The notes under the pieces: model-generated
The model's input: the letters and a program-made list of their open reading frames with translations, nothing else
What the model was told of the DNA's origin: nothing
Databases searched by the model: none
Source: Chrysogorgia sp. JL179-B06
Lineage: Eukaryota > Cnidaria > Anthozoa > Scleralcyonacea > Chrysogorgiidae
NCBI GenBank assembly: GCA_035772405.1
Contig: JAYKKM010000007.1
Coordinates: forward strand, 52,501-116,500
DNA length: 64,000 nucleotides
Direction: 5' to 3'
Program-made: the position numbers and the translations under genes
Shown: positions 35,369 through 50,300 of the stretch, in pieces
Position numbering within the stretch: position 1 is the first letter of the stretch
How the letters are laid out: every line of letters starts with the position of its first letter

Positions 35369-38300
35369 GTAATATATCGGGCTGAGCGAGGCAATTAAAA
35401 TTCAAACAACCGTTTGTTTCATCAACCGTTACAAACTTCTTGTCAATCTTGTAGTAGCGAAGTTGTTGAAACAAAGTTGTAACAGGCTTGCTGACAACAA
35501 TTAGCGATGTCAAATATGTTGGAACAACTTGTAACATGTTCTTTACTTGAATATATATATACGGGCTCTTTACTTGAATATATATACGTACCCCCCCGTA
35601 TATGTATAAACATGCCCGTATATGTACACCAATCCACAGCAGAACTTACAACAGGGTCGTGCCTAGCGACACCTCTACCCACAACAGGGTCACGTCTGGT
35701 GACACCTCTACCCACAACAGGGCCACGTCTAACGACACGTCCCTCACCCTGTAGCCCACGAACTGAGACATATCTCGGACCCCCAAGCGACACATTACCT
35801 GTTAGTAGTCTCGTATTTGGTGGTAACAGCGAACTTTTTCCATTTGAGTGTCTCAACCTATCTATTGGTGACAGCACATTTTTCACTTTTGAGTGTTCCA
35901 TATATTTGCCCAGGTTAGCATATATGGAAACTCAAAATGAAAAATGTGCCGTCACCACCAGATAGGATAAGTTGAGACACTCGAATGGAAAAATGCGCTG
36001 GTATGTCACATTACCACCCTTTAGTTGAAACAGGGTGGTAATGTGACGTTACATATACGGGCATGTTACATATACGGGCTCGATTTCAAAGTGGATAGAT
36101 TTAAAACTAGAAATAAGCTATTAAAGATAGAAATAAGCACATGCACTTATGCGAAGTTTCAAAAAGAAACTGTAAGTACTAATGAATTAGAGAAACTTTC
36201 CAACAGGGATTTCAAGGGCGGTGCAAAAAGATATGAGTTAAAAACCGGCCACCGGCTTGACGTGGGTTAAAGTCCAAAAGTGTAAAGCATTTTGAGCATG
36301 TGTATTTCATGTTTCAATTTTAAATAAATCTTAATAATCTTTCTTTCTCTCTCTTCAGTTTATGTCCTCTCTGAATGTCGTTAAACTAATAAATAATGCG
36401 CCGAAAAACAATGAATTATCATCGGATATATCGATGATATATAGTCTTTATTTTTAAATAGTGTCTTTTGAAGCACTAGTTAGCTTAGTTCTCAAGTAAA
36501 CATCATGGATCGAGTTTCATGCTAAATACTATATTCACTCCCTGAAACATGAAGGTATACTTATTATCTTATTTGAAAATATTCTTGCATTATAAAGGGA
36601 AAACGAGGTATGAACGGGAACACGTCTAATCTCATGTTGTATCCCCTAGCCCATATATGTAATACGCCCGTATATGTAACATGCCCGTAAATGTAACGTC
36701 ACGTTACCACCCCATATGACCTCATAGGCTAAATGCTCCCAGTCCGACATCACTATATTTAAACATATTAACGCAATAAGCCAGTTTGTAATGTTGACTG
36801 CGCATCAAAATGATGCGTTCTGCATCGGGATAAAACTTATTTCAATTCATAACATCAGGCTGGAGAATTCACTGTATAACGAATTGCAAGTGTAAATAGA
36901 AATACAAATGTCTATTGTGGTTCAAGCCTGATGTTATGAATTGAAATAAGTTTTATCCCGACACAGAACATGTAATTTTGATGTGCAGCGCGTAATGAAA
37001 TTAGCAAAATCCTCCAACAAAGGTAACACTGATGTAGTGTCCGGGCTGCTACATATTGTTGATTTTGTGTTTATACTTATTTGATTTCCGAGCCAAACTG
37101 AACTCAAAGTCATCGGACATTATAAGATATTTTGTCCGACCTCAAAGTCATCGGACATTTTGTCAGACGGCTCTGCAAAATATATTTTAAGGCCTGTAAC
37201 ACAGTATATGTTCTGATAAATTTCATTGTTCTGTTTGCCTTAGCTCCAGAACTTCCAATTTATGAGAGAAGAAACTGGCTCATTCACCTTCACTATGTTC
37301 GTAAGGATATTGAGAGCTGTAAGGTAAGTCAATAGAATGTGTACTTGTCATGCAGGTATTGATTTATTGATAAGCTTTATTTAAACAGGGTAGCCCAATC
37401 AGCTCAAAGGCTGGTATCCTCTGGGTCCCTGCATAATATAAAAATGAGTTAAATTACAATATTAAATAAATAAACACTAAATCTAAAGGTATTCTTACCA
37501 AAATTTCTTTTTACTTTTGGAAGTATTAAATTATCTTTCCTCCTAGTATTATGGTTATGCTGGCTGCTTAGACTTTTAAAATATCCTAATAAGTATACTG
37601 GGGCTAATGACCTAAGACATTTAAAAACCAATAGAACTTTATGAAATAGCCTTCTGTTTTCAATTGGGGCCCAATTAAGCTGGCTCATAGCACTTTCTCC
37701 AGTTGTAAGTCTGGTGATTATCTTGGCTGCTCGATGATGTGAGTTTCCCAATTTTACATTATCCTTAGACTGCAAATTGCTCCAAGTCACATCACAATAA
37801 TCTAAAACCGGGAGTATTAGTGAATTAAACACTAATAGTGCTGCTTGTGAAATAAAAGGCCATATATTTAAAGGTATAAATTTAGGTACTTGTATAGCTG
37901 GTGTATATGGTGGAGCAGAAGGCTCACAGTTCAGATTTCTTTTTGATAGTTCAGTTGTGATTTTTCATGGTTCAATTGTGATTTTTCTTGCAAAGGATTT
38001 TGGGAAAATTTGTAACCCTAATTCTAATCCTAAGTTATAATGTATATATGGTAATTATATTGGTGGAACAGTTTACTTCAAGTGCTCCAAAATTGATGAA
38101 CAAAAACAGAAAAACTATCTTGTCTGCATTGGACGTTAGCTCCACTTTGATCCCCACTCCTTTGGAAATTGTGGTGTCTAAAACCACCCCCCCCACCCCC
38201 CCCCCTCCTTGGAATTGTCAGTGCCTTCCACGGTGAGGGTAAGGATATTTTCTGGAAATACACAATGTAAAGGAAAATTTGATTGTTTGTTATTTAATAA

Positions 38301-41300
38301 ATCAGTCTATTAATTTGTCTTTTCCTGGTATATTTTCAGAGTTTAATTGAGGAGCAGCTAGATGAGAGTCAGGGGATGTGTGAATATGCTTTGTATATAC
38401 AAGGTAAATTGAGAAGATTCTGCAACTGCCACCCAAGCCTGGAAATAACTATTTTCGTTGTACCTGTCAGAATGACCAGCACAAATGAATTTGTAACGGA
38501 CATACAAAAATGTGTACCTGTCACGGTACAACTAGAACTGTAGTGTAACATCTCTAAACCTAGCGTAACGTACGTCTCAAACTTAGCGTAACGTATCTAA
38601 AGCAGAGTCCATTCAACACAAAAATATTTAATTTTCACAAAAAGTTGAGTTAATCTTCGGACAAGATGAGCATCGGACAAAATGACAGATAGAATTAATA
38701 TTGTAACTGCCAAATCTCTAGAAATGGAAAATTTGTACCTGACAATGTCCGTGACCGGCCGCTATTATCCGGGCTTGAAGCCACCACTCTGCCAGCAAAC
38801 ATCTCTGGCACAAAACCTACGCAATTGTATAACATGAAATAAGGCAATTCAACCCTTTATACAACTTGACAGCATACTAACAATGCCAGAATCTACTGTA
38901 TGCAGCGACAACAGAGACAACTCACAAACAAATTTAACATGCACTAACAGGCAAAAACAAAACACACCACAAGAAACATGCAACTAATTCCACAATGTGG
39001 ACAGTTCATTCGAGGGTGTCTGATTGAACCAAGGCCTGAGAATGCAAAGCTACAGTACTCAAGCCAAACTTGCACCACAGCAAGGTGACTAGCTGTACAG
39101 TTTATTAGATTTATCACTCTTTTAGGTGAACGGAATACCCAACAACAGGCTAGAAGCCCAATTGATAGGGGTTCCGAGGTCCTACGATTTAAGGTCGTTA
39201 TCCGAGCAGACCAGATCACCCGAAAGTCTTACTATTTGCTGGTATTATTCCAAAGGCAGCACTTTCTCCTCAATTATTTTTAAGACCCTGAGTAGAGATC
39301 CCACCCAGGATTTTAACCTACATTCTCGGCAGCTCATAGACATGTGTGGTAACCACTAGACCACAACAGCTGGTTAGGCTGAGCCAACCTACAGTATTGC
39401 TCCAGATAACACACAGCAACCAAAAAATGGCATTAAGATCCTTTCCTTTGATGTTGTTTTGATTTCCTACCATAGGATAACACCTCTTCTTAGGAATTTC
39501 TGCCTACTCTTTTTTTATTCATTCATTATTCTCTTCTTTCATATTTCTTCAAAGAGGTTATTTTGCTTGACAATGTGTATTTGAATTTTTTTTATTTTAT
39601 TTTATTTTATTTTTTTGTAACAATTTGATGTTAATCCTAACCTAAAATAAACCTATTCTCATCCCCAACCCACTTGTTTCTCTTAGCTCTGCTTTTACGT
39701 GAAGAAGGAAAGATCCAAGAATCTCTGGAGTTGTTTCAGAAGACAGTCCAAATCAATCCGAATGGTGTTGATAACCTGAAACAAGTCGCCAGATCACTGT
39801 AGGTGAATTTTTTAGAGATGAGCCGATTAATAGGAAGCTAATCGACAAAGCCTATTATGTAATCAGCCGATTATTGCATAATAATCGGCAAAATAATCGG
39901 TGCATTAGCTTTTTCGCGAACGACGCGCCGCGAGTCCGTAAATTCATAAGCATAAACACAAAAGTCTAATTATTTCACAATGAAATCCAACTGTCCAGCT
40001 CGTCCCAATCATAAAAGTGACGATTTTTAATCCGCATACATGTCATGAATTTTTGTCAGACTGGATGATTTTTTCGTGTGACACGTTGCCACATATCAGT
40101 AACAAGTGTTACGTTAAAAATCGTTTGCAAGCGCCGTGTTCTCACAGGAACTTTGATTGACGTAGTTACGACGGAGAACTTCTCAAACTCATTAATAATT
40201 CATGAACCAATTAGCCAATGAAATCACTTTATTTTATCACATGACTGAAGCTGGATACTCGAGTAAAACACGTAAAAATCATATATCCACCACAGTTATT
40301 AGATCAAACCCGGTTTTGATCTAATTGCTGAGATCTTAATTAATAATTCATTTTTTGGAGAATGAAACGACCTGCCTCCGTCTTCGCTCATCTTCAACTG
40401 AACAGAGTCTGTTAATTTTCTGAATACATTTTACACACCCTCGTGAGTTCAGTCCCATGAGGGTTTGTTCTCAAATGCGTTTTAAGTAAACATCCAATTA
40501 AATCCGTGTTCGATTGAGAAGCCATATAAACAACTCGTTTATCGTGTTTCATCAGGGGATCCAAACACTCGAAAACAATAAAAACACTCGCGCTTCGCGC
40601 TCGTATTTTCATCATGTTTTCTCGTGTTTGGATCCCCTGATGAAACATTCAAACTCGTTGTTCATATATTACATCTCCACCCAGAAAAAGAGCTGCAGCG
40701 CTGGACCTCGTCAAGTCCTGCATCAATGAGATTGTTGGGTCAAGCGACATCATTTCAAAAGGCAGTCGCGATAATATATATATTTTTTGCATCACAATTT
40801 GCCAAAATTTAATTGTGTTTGCTGTTTAATGAACTGAATAACATAAGAATTGTTGTATTACAACGACTTCTCTCGTTTTTTCTTACAATTCTTCACGACT
40901 TCTGTGATAGCGCAGCGCATAGATGCTATTTATAAAACCAAAAGCCGGCCAAATAAACCGACATTGATTCTCAAGGATTCCACATGAACATTTTTATGTT
41001 GTTTGAAAGCAAGAACTAATGGTAAATGCGGAGAAACATGAATCTTGACGTCATTTGTGCGCAGTGCGCTATTGCTTTTTCGGGGTATTTCAGATAGTTT
41101 AAATAACCAAAACTTGCACAATGATGACCACGAGTCATTTCTGTTATATTTCGAAAATGTTGTTCGTCCCTAGCAATCCCATAAAACATTGCGATACTGC
41201 GCGGAGACATACCGATTAATCGGCCGATTATTTCGATTAATCGGCCTCCAAATAATCGGCTTCAGTAATCGGCTATTTTAGTAATCGGCCCGAAATTTTG

Positions 41301-44300
41301 CCTCAATCGTTCGTTTTGTGATACAAGCATGAAACTTGGCAAGTAGATAGAGTTACTAGTGCTGATGATTTTCTGATATAGAGGCAACGCAGATTTCTTC
41401 CTGGTTGCCACAAAATCGAGTTTTTCTTCCAATTTACCTATTAAAGTACTATCTTATAAAAAAAGTGAAAGTTATTACCTATATCATTAGAAAGTTCGCA
41501 AAAAACTAAGACGTCCTATTCAAGCGGGTAGGACAATTTTCTAAGCCTATTTTTAGTTATTAACGCTCAAAAATGCTACCAAATGCTACCAAATTCTTGT
41601 TTCTAGTGAGTTTAGCCTTCTGTAACTCAAAACAAGCTTGGAATATCCTACAACCCGCTTGAATGTCCTTCATATAGGTTTTGGCGAACTTTCTAATGAC
41701 ATCATTAAAAGTGAAATTAGAAGTGAATTAAAAAAAAAAGTGAATTAAAAGTGAACTTTGAATTTTCACTTTTTTATCAGATTATGTACTTTAATAGGTA
41801 AATTGGAAGAAAAACTCGGTTTTGTGGCAACCAGGGGAAAATCTGCGTTGCCTCTATATCAGAAAGTCATCAGCACTAGCAACTCTATCTACTTGCCAAG
41901 TTTCATGCTTGTATCATAAAACGCATGATTTTTTCGCTTAAAGCCGGAAAAAAAAAGTTTTCTTAAAACTCATCTTTTTAACTTAGCTTTTGAAATGTAA
42001 ACATATTTTATTTTTAGTCTTTTTTTAGTACCTAATATTCTTACTGTATTTTCAAGTATCCATGTAATGCGCTTTTTATCATTTTATGAAATTAGCGCAA
42101 TATAAATTTTACTATAATAATTATTATTATCGTTTATGTTTCTGAAACCAGCAATCAGAAGGTTACAGGTTCAATGCCCATCCGGTTCTCAGAAACAGTT
42201 TCTGAGAATTTTAGCTTGATGACTGTACATGTATTGTCCAAACAATTGTCTATTGTGGTTTTGTCGTTAAAGTGCGACTACGATCAAATTTTTACCTATC
42301 GATATTTTTACGTATTTATAAAGCAGAGCTGCTAAATATTACTCGGTCGAAACCGTTTTGCGATTAGACGATGGCAAGTATTATTTTTCTGACTCCGAAT
42401 CTGGAGTTGTTATGTCCGCCATTAATCGTTCATGTTCCTGACCAGTGTAACGAAGTGACGTCAAATTCTCAACGCGAAGACTCCACATCGCTAATTCTTC
42501 AAGTAAATCAAAGTCGTTTATTCAAATTCTTCATCTGAAAGGCTGGACATTTCATCTACTTCTCGAAGAAAACAAGTAATCTCGACTGAAATTCAGGCGT
42601 AGCATTGAGAATCTGACGTCACAAACAATATTACCTTTTGAAATTGCGGGCTCACTTGGAACACGTTTTCAGTAATGTGGCCTAAATAATAGTGATTTCA
42701 GAGCTCAAAATACTCACTTCAAAATACCATTTTTTAGTTTTTTTTTACATCGATGATCACTTTCGACCCTGAAATACTATTCTATGCTAAAGAAAATCTA
42801 AAAGACGGGGATGAATTTTCATCGTAGTGGCACTTTAACCACCGGTAATATGTGTACCTAAACTTGCCGTATTAGGTATATTTAATTCACAGTTACGAAG
42901 TTTTATACCAGTCCAGCATGAAAGACCAGCAAAAGGCAATATATATGTCAGTTGTATTGTTAATTCTCCAGTAGGCAGTTAAGTTTAACATTGACAAACA
43001 GTTTGCAAGCAATTGTTTTGAAATTTTAAAAGCTTCTATGAGCAAAAAGAAATCACGAACACAGGGCTTATTGTACCGTTTCGTTTCGTTTCGCAAAGTA
43101 CTTTGCAAAATGGTGCTTTGCGAAATGGTACTTTGCGAAACGGCAGTTTCCTGTGAGGTTTTTCCTGCGAACCAGCTGTGTGAAAGCAGAATTTAGTATG
43201 TCAAAGCAAATATTAAACTGTCCGGTACTTTGCGAAATGGTACTTTGCGAAATGGTACTTTGCGAAACGGTACTTTGCGAAATGGTACTTTGCGAAACGG
43301 TACTTTGCGAAACGGTACTTTGCGAAATGGTACTTTGCGAAATGGTACTTTGCGAAATGGTACTTTGCGAAATGGTACTTTGCGAAATGGTAATTTGCGA
43401 AATGGTACTTTGCGAAATGGTACTTTGCGAAATGGTACTTTGCGAAACGGTACTTTGCGAAACGGCAGTTTCATGCGAGGCTTTATGTTAAAGTATATAA
43501 TATAACAAATTCTTATCAAGAAATATTTTTACCAAAATTAAAATAAATATTGCTCAGGGTTTTTGGTCTATTGGTTTATTGTGTGAGATCTTTTAGGTAT
43601 TTTCCTAACTCTTTCCTCAAAAATAAAATGGGTCGTCCCTTCCAGCCAGCCAAAGTGTGGCTTGGTGTAAACACTTACTAATCACACAAAAAAGGCAATT
43701 GCGATCGTAAATATCGTCAGTTAAATTTCTGTCTCCCACGCTTGGCACCGGACAGTTTAATATTTGCTTTGACATACTAAATTTAGCTTTCACACAGCCG
43801 GCTCGCAGGAAAAGCCTCACAGGAAACTGCCGTTTCGCAAAGTACCATTTCGCAAAGTACCATTTCGCAAAGTACCGTTTCGCAAAGTACCATTTCGCAA
43901 AGTACCATTTCGCAAAGTACCGTTTCGAAAAGTACCATTTCGCAAAGTACCATTTCGCATAGTACCATTTCGCAAAGTACCATTTCGCAAAGTACCGTTT
44001 CGCAAACTACCATTTCGCAAAGTACCATTTCGCAAAGTACCGTTTCGCAAAGTACCGTTTCGCAAAGTACCATTTCGCAAAGTACCATTTCGCAAAGTAC
44101 CGTTTCGAAAAGTACCATTTCGCAAAGTACCATTTCGCATAGTACCATTTCGTTTCGCAAAGTACAATAAGCCCGAACACAGTTCATCATCATAATTGAA
44201 ACTAGTTATTTAACACTGTTGCTGTTGTCAGGGCCGGATTATCCAATAGCCACTATAGGCACTGTGCCTAGGGCCACGAAAGTTAATGGGGCCTACGAAA

Positions 44301-47300
44301 ATGATTTCATTTTTTCTTTATATTTATATATTTTATAAACGATAGTCAGCAATAGGTAAAGTCGTAACGATTCAGTTTTGTGTACAGTGTATTTAATCCC
44401 TACCTTGGCTAGTTGGCTATCTAATCCTTGTATTATGGTATTATTGTATTATTTACGTGAAAATTATATTTCTTGAAAATGAATAATAAAAAGTAAATAT
44501 TTCTTGAAAATGATGATACACTGCTAAAAAATGTGATTTAAGACTTTTCTATTTTCCTCAAAAGTGCCCTCAGAATGCAGGAAATACCATTTCAGAGGCC
44601 CAAAATTAAAAAATTTCGGGGTGCATGCCCCCCAACACCCTAGAAATGTGTCGTCACTGGGGCCCTACGATGTGCTGCTAAGTGCCTAGGTATCCGGCCC
44701 TGCCTGTTGTTGTTTGCTTATGGTCTTTTATTAACTGCCAGTGAGACTGTTTCTCACTGATCTCTGTGTCTTATTTTTCAAGATTTCTTTTGGCCAGACA
44801 CAAAGCTTCCCTCGAAGTCTATTTAGAAGCTGCAAAATTATACCCTCAAGACTGGGTAAGTCCTGGGCACGATTTGATGTTGTTATGATAAGTGGTTCTC
44901 GTTACAGTTGCTCACTCATTAGGATTTCCCTTCTCATTTTCCATGTAGGAAATTTTGCATAATCAAGGTAATTATTATCAAACTTTATCATAATTATGAA
45001 GAACTAAAGCCCTGATCAAACAAGGATAAGTACATGTAAACATATAATTATATATAAATATATTATTATATTATATTATATTATATACAGTGTACATGTA
45101 CTGTAATATAATATAATATATAATTTTAGTATAAATACATTAGGTGATTATAGAAATTGCGTGCGCTGATTGCTCGAGCTACCTCGGATTATTTCTCGAT
45201 AATCACCTCCAGCGTTTTTCAAGATGGCCGCCAGCCGATTTGTCAAAGTGACAGGAGAAAAAAAGTCAAGAAACTAGTATTTTTGAAGGAAATGCTGTTC
45301 CTATGAGTGGGAAAATGTGTATTTATACTAAAACAATTATTCACCTCAGGCTCAGTGAATATCGGTGAATAAAAACCTCGACTTCGTCTCGGTTTTATTC
45401 ACCGATATTCACCTCGCCTTCAGCGAATAATTGTTAAATAATATAATATAATTACTTTAGTATACAAATACATAAATATTTAGACATCTTATCAATAAGA
45501 CAAATCTCACAGTCCTCAAGCAGACCATTCAGATATGGAGGTTACTGTCCACAGAGTATTTATTTGCAACAAAACAATGTTTTTGTCTTATGCGCATGCT
45601 CATGAGGCTACAAAGTGGAGAGAGAAGTAAATTAAATAATAATTAACAATTATTGGACGAGTTTGAGCAAAATATTGTGATTTGTCAGTGGCCGCGAGCA
45701 GATCAATTATTTGCTGATGCCGAAGGCAGAGGCAAATACTGATTGATCTGCGAACCACTGACAAATCACAATATTTTGCAATAACCGAGTTCAATAATTG
45801 TTTTATCATTCAATTTATTTTTTCTAGCAAGATCTATATATATTTGGTCATCTTTCATCAATAATTTATATCGTTTTCCGACCTCTCGGCAAAACGAGCC
45901 ATGTTTACAGTTGTTGATAGCATTAACGCGCATGAGCAGAATATTATTTGTAGCAGAGTAACGTTGCTCAGTAATGCGCGCATGTGCAGCTTGTTATTTG
46001 TACGCAGTTATTTGCAGCTGACGTAGCAAACCATAATCAAGATAAAAATAAATTGAATAATAATAATATTTGCATGCCTTGCCTTTTATTAGGGGTTTGT
46101 TTCACGTACCTCAAAAACTTTGAAAAGGTAAGGGAAAAACCTTGCTTTTTAATTGTTTCTTTGCTAGTAATTCGATAGTTTCGTGATTTTTGCGTAAGTA
46201 GGGAGAATTTATGTTTTCATAATTTTAAAGTGCCTATCTAACGTTTGGGGATTTTACATATTCGTTCCTGAGCAAAATATGCATAATATATATTGTCAGC
46301 CGAAAATTTCATTTTCATGGACTTTTTTTCTGTTAAAGTTATCGGATGTGATGTCACAAGAGGCATTTTTGTGGCAAGTAACAAAAGAAAACTGGTTTGG
46401 AATGCCTCTTGTGACATCACGACAGTGAAAAACTCCATGAAGATGAAATTTTCGGCTGACAATATATATTATATGATTTTGCTCAGGAAGACCCAAATAG
46501 TTACCGGATGTGATGTGGTATTTTTGTGGCAAGTAACAAAAGAAAACTAGCTTGGAATGGCTCTTGTGACATCACATGCGGTAACCTTGACAGCGAAAAA
46601 CTCCGTGAAGATGAAATATTCGGTTGATAATATATATTATGATTCTGCTCAGGAAGACCCAAATATTACGAATATGTAAAATCCCCAAACGTGAATATAA
46701 ATATAATTTAATAAATATACCTTATTCCATCATTTACCTATTTTCAAAATGTTATTTTATAAAAGAAATAGAAAACATTTTTCTGTGTTTCCATACAGTT
46801 TCATAAAATAATTTTCCTCCACGCACGCTGTGATTGGTCGTATCTTGAACGTATCAAGTTTAAAATCCTCATTCTTACATTCAAATCTCTTAATGGCAAA
46901 GCTCCTGTCTACATCGCCGACCTGATTACACGCTACGTTCCACGAAAAACTCTCTGCTCTTCATCCGAAATTCTTCTCAACCGTGTCAATTTTAATCTAC
47001 TCTCTTATGGCCATCGATCCTTCTCCGTTGCCGCTCCTGAACTCTGGAACACTTTACCTAGAAGCATCAGATCTTTCCCAAGTCTTTTTATTTTTAAATC
47101 CAAAATCAAAACACATCTATTTAAGTCTGTCTTTAATTAGTTTTTGAGTTTTTGTAAAGCGCCATAAATATTATTATTATTATTATTATTATTTTTGGTC
47201 AGCTTGCCGGTCTCGATCACGCTACGGAGACCGGAATGACGTCAGTGACTAATGAGGATTTGCATTAAATCAAAAGCGTTATATATCGTAATTAATATCG

Positions 47301-50300
47301 TAATTATCCAAAGTGTAAGAAATTGTTTCTGAATTGTTTTATAAAAATAATTGAATACGTTTGCCCAGGTCTCTATAACGTGATTGAAACCCTCTAAAAC
47401 CACTCGAGAAGTTGGGAAAGCATTCGCCTCGGCGGCTCGTGCTTCTCCCTACACTTCTCTCGTGTTTTTATTACGTCACCCGGGTTTCGATAACGTTTTA
47501 AAAAACTCATTAATAATTCATGAAGAAAACACAAAGGAAAATCACCACCGTGTCGTATCTTTATATGTGATAAAGATTCATCCTAATTTACATAAACTTT
47601 AGCTTTGATTTTCTCGGCTTAGACAACGTTATTTTTCAAAATTACTACGCCAACGAACTTACCAAATGCCAGACTCGGCTGCGCCTCGTGTTTTATATCT
47701 GATAAAACACTGCTGCTCGTGTTTTAAACATTACATAGAGACCCGGGGAAATGTATTCGATTATTTAAATAGAAACCCGATTCAGGAATTGTCTAACATG
47801 TATGTATTTTCAGGCAGTTGAGTGTTTGAAAAGTGCAATACAACTTAACCGCCATGACACGTCCTTCGTGCAGCTTGCCAAGGTGTATCTACTTCAAGGG
47901 AATGTTGGTTCAGCAATCGATGTTTATAAGCACGCTGTAGAGTGAGTGTATAGTTCAATTTTCATCACGAAATGACATGAGGATGGCTCGGTGGAGATGT
48001 GGAGGGAGGAATTTTGGCTAGAATTAGAAGTGGCTGGGAGAGATTTAGGGAAAATCTTGCGTTTAATCTTACTTCCAAGGTGTTTTCATTACGCACTAGT
48101 TAAAGTGCCAATGAAGCGTAAATTAAGTTTGTCTTATTTGAAAGAACTCTTAAAACAATGCGGAATAACAATTTACAGCTCTTCCATATTTAACTTACTT
48201 ACTTGAGATATTTAGAATTAGGTGATATTCGAATGAGATAATCTATACGACGTAGCAAGTTGTACACAACATTGACGAAATCACTTGAAGCTTGTCTTTA
48301 AAGTGCCTATAACGTCTGTCGGAATTTAACATAGTTGTAATCTATTGATTCTCCTGAGATACATTGTAGTATATCTTGTCAGATGAAAATGTCATCTTCA
48401 TAGACTTTTTTGCTGTTAAAGTTGACGGAAATGACGTCAAATCGGGCATCTGTAAAGAGGTTTTCATGTAGACAGATTCCCGATTTGACGTCATTTCCCG
48501 TCAACTTTAACAGCAAAAAAGTCTATGAAGATGAAATTTTCAGCTGACAAGATATATTACAATTTATCTCAGGAGAATCCATAGATTACAAATATGTTAA
48601 ATCCCCACAGACGTTATAGGCACTTTAATGTTTTGTTTCATGAGCTGTAGCAATTACAAAGTTTTGAGTGATTTCTTGATAATATTGGAAAGATATACAT
48701 GATTTTCTAATGTTGTGTACAACTTGCTACATCATAGATCAGCTCATTTAAATATCACATAAGTCTAAATATCTTAAGAACTGAGTGAAATATGGAAGAG
48801 CTGTAAGTTGTTATTCCTCATTGTTTTAGCCACTACGATCAAATTTTTACCTATCAATATTTTTACGTATTTATAAAGCAGAGCTTCTAAATATTACTCG
48901 GTCGAAATCGTTTTGCGATTCGACAATGGCAAGTATTATTTTTCTGACTCGTAACGAAGTGACGTCAGATTCTCAACGCGAAGACTCCACATGGCTAATT
49001 CTTCAAGTAAATCAAGGTCGTTTTTTCAAATTCTTCCTCTGAAAGGCTGAACATTTCATCTACTTCTCGAAGAAAACAAGAAAACAAGTAACCTCGACTG
49101 AAATTCAGGCGTAGCATTGAGAATCTGACGTCACAAACAATATTATCTTTTGAAATTGCGGGCTCACTTGGAACACGTTTTTAGTAATGGTGGCCTAAAT
49201 AATAGTGATTTCAGAGCTCAAAATACTTACTTCAAAATACCATTTTTTAGTTTTTTTTTACATCCATGATCACTTTCGACCCTGAAATAATATTCTATGC
49301 TAAAGAAAATCTAAAAGACGGGGGTGAATTTTCATCGTAGTGGCACTTTAATAATTGAGATAAACTTAATTATCTTATTATCTTAAACAAATAAGATAAA
49401 CTTAATTTTCGATTAATTTGCACTTTAAAGAGAAATGCAACTGCAAGGCCTTCCGGCTGGAATTGAACCTGCGATGCTAGTGCAGTGCTCTGACCATTGA
49501 ACTACGGATGCCGTTCCCGAGAGCCTAGTCACGAGTTCTGTATATATAACAAAAGAATAAGCAAGCATGGCAAAATACCGTCTAAAATACCACTTTTTGA
49601 ATGATTTCTTTCAGATTCTCTCCTGAAAACCCTGATTTGATGACGACACTTGGGCTTCTTTACCTTCAAGTATGTTATTACATATATACTATTAAGGGAC
49701 CGTTCATTTAATATGTCGGAGGGGGGGAGGGGGCCGGTAAACCTAAAATAAATTTGAGTAAATTCATATAACCCCACCTACACATGTGATCAAATTCTTA
49801 GAGCCCCCCCCAAAGAAGCACATAAATTTTGTGACCCCCCTACCCAATTTCTTTTTATTACAGCATATTCGTAGGTTCACCATATTCAACTTAATTCAAT
49901 AGGTGACAAAGTCCTCTAAAGTTCGACTTGAAATTCTCCCAGAGCGTGTTTGTCGAGCGTTTGTTTCCATGTCCCTCAACCATGGGTTTTCTGGGTCGCT
50001 GTCGGTAGTCTGATGGGTATTATCTGAATCCGACATGAACCTTTTGACAAAACAGAAACAAAATGCTTGGCACAAGCAGTAATGAAACTAGCTGTATTGG
50101 TTGACTTTTCATTTCAATTTATTTCCGATTACCCAAGACATTGTTTTGTGCAAAAAGAAAAAAACACTACAGATGTATTTCAAAAATTTATATGACCCCC
50201 CTCTTCACCTTGTATTTTCTTATAACCCCCCTCTTTGCCTTCAAAAATCGGCCCCCCCTCCGACATATTAAATGAACGGTCCCTAGGTAAAGAAAAATAA

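Noticed and set aside
35507..35965. 152-codon frame in BBS4 intron 1 (and its antisense)
   Set aside because: It crosses a hairpin and tandem CACAACAGGGTCACGTCT-like repeats, lacks splice context, and does not fit the BBS4 phase.
43153..44193. Open frames of Arg-Asn-Gly-Thr-Leu, Cys-Glu-Met-Val-Leu or Pro-Phe-Arg-Lys-Val repeats, which look like a repeat protein
   Set aside because: The 15-bp unit is divisible by three, so all frames stay open on both strands. The element is a foldback transposon with clear target duplication.
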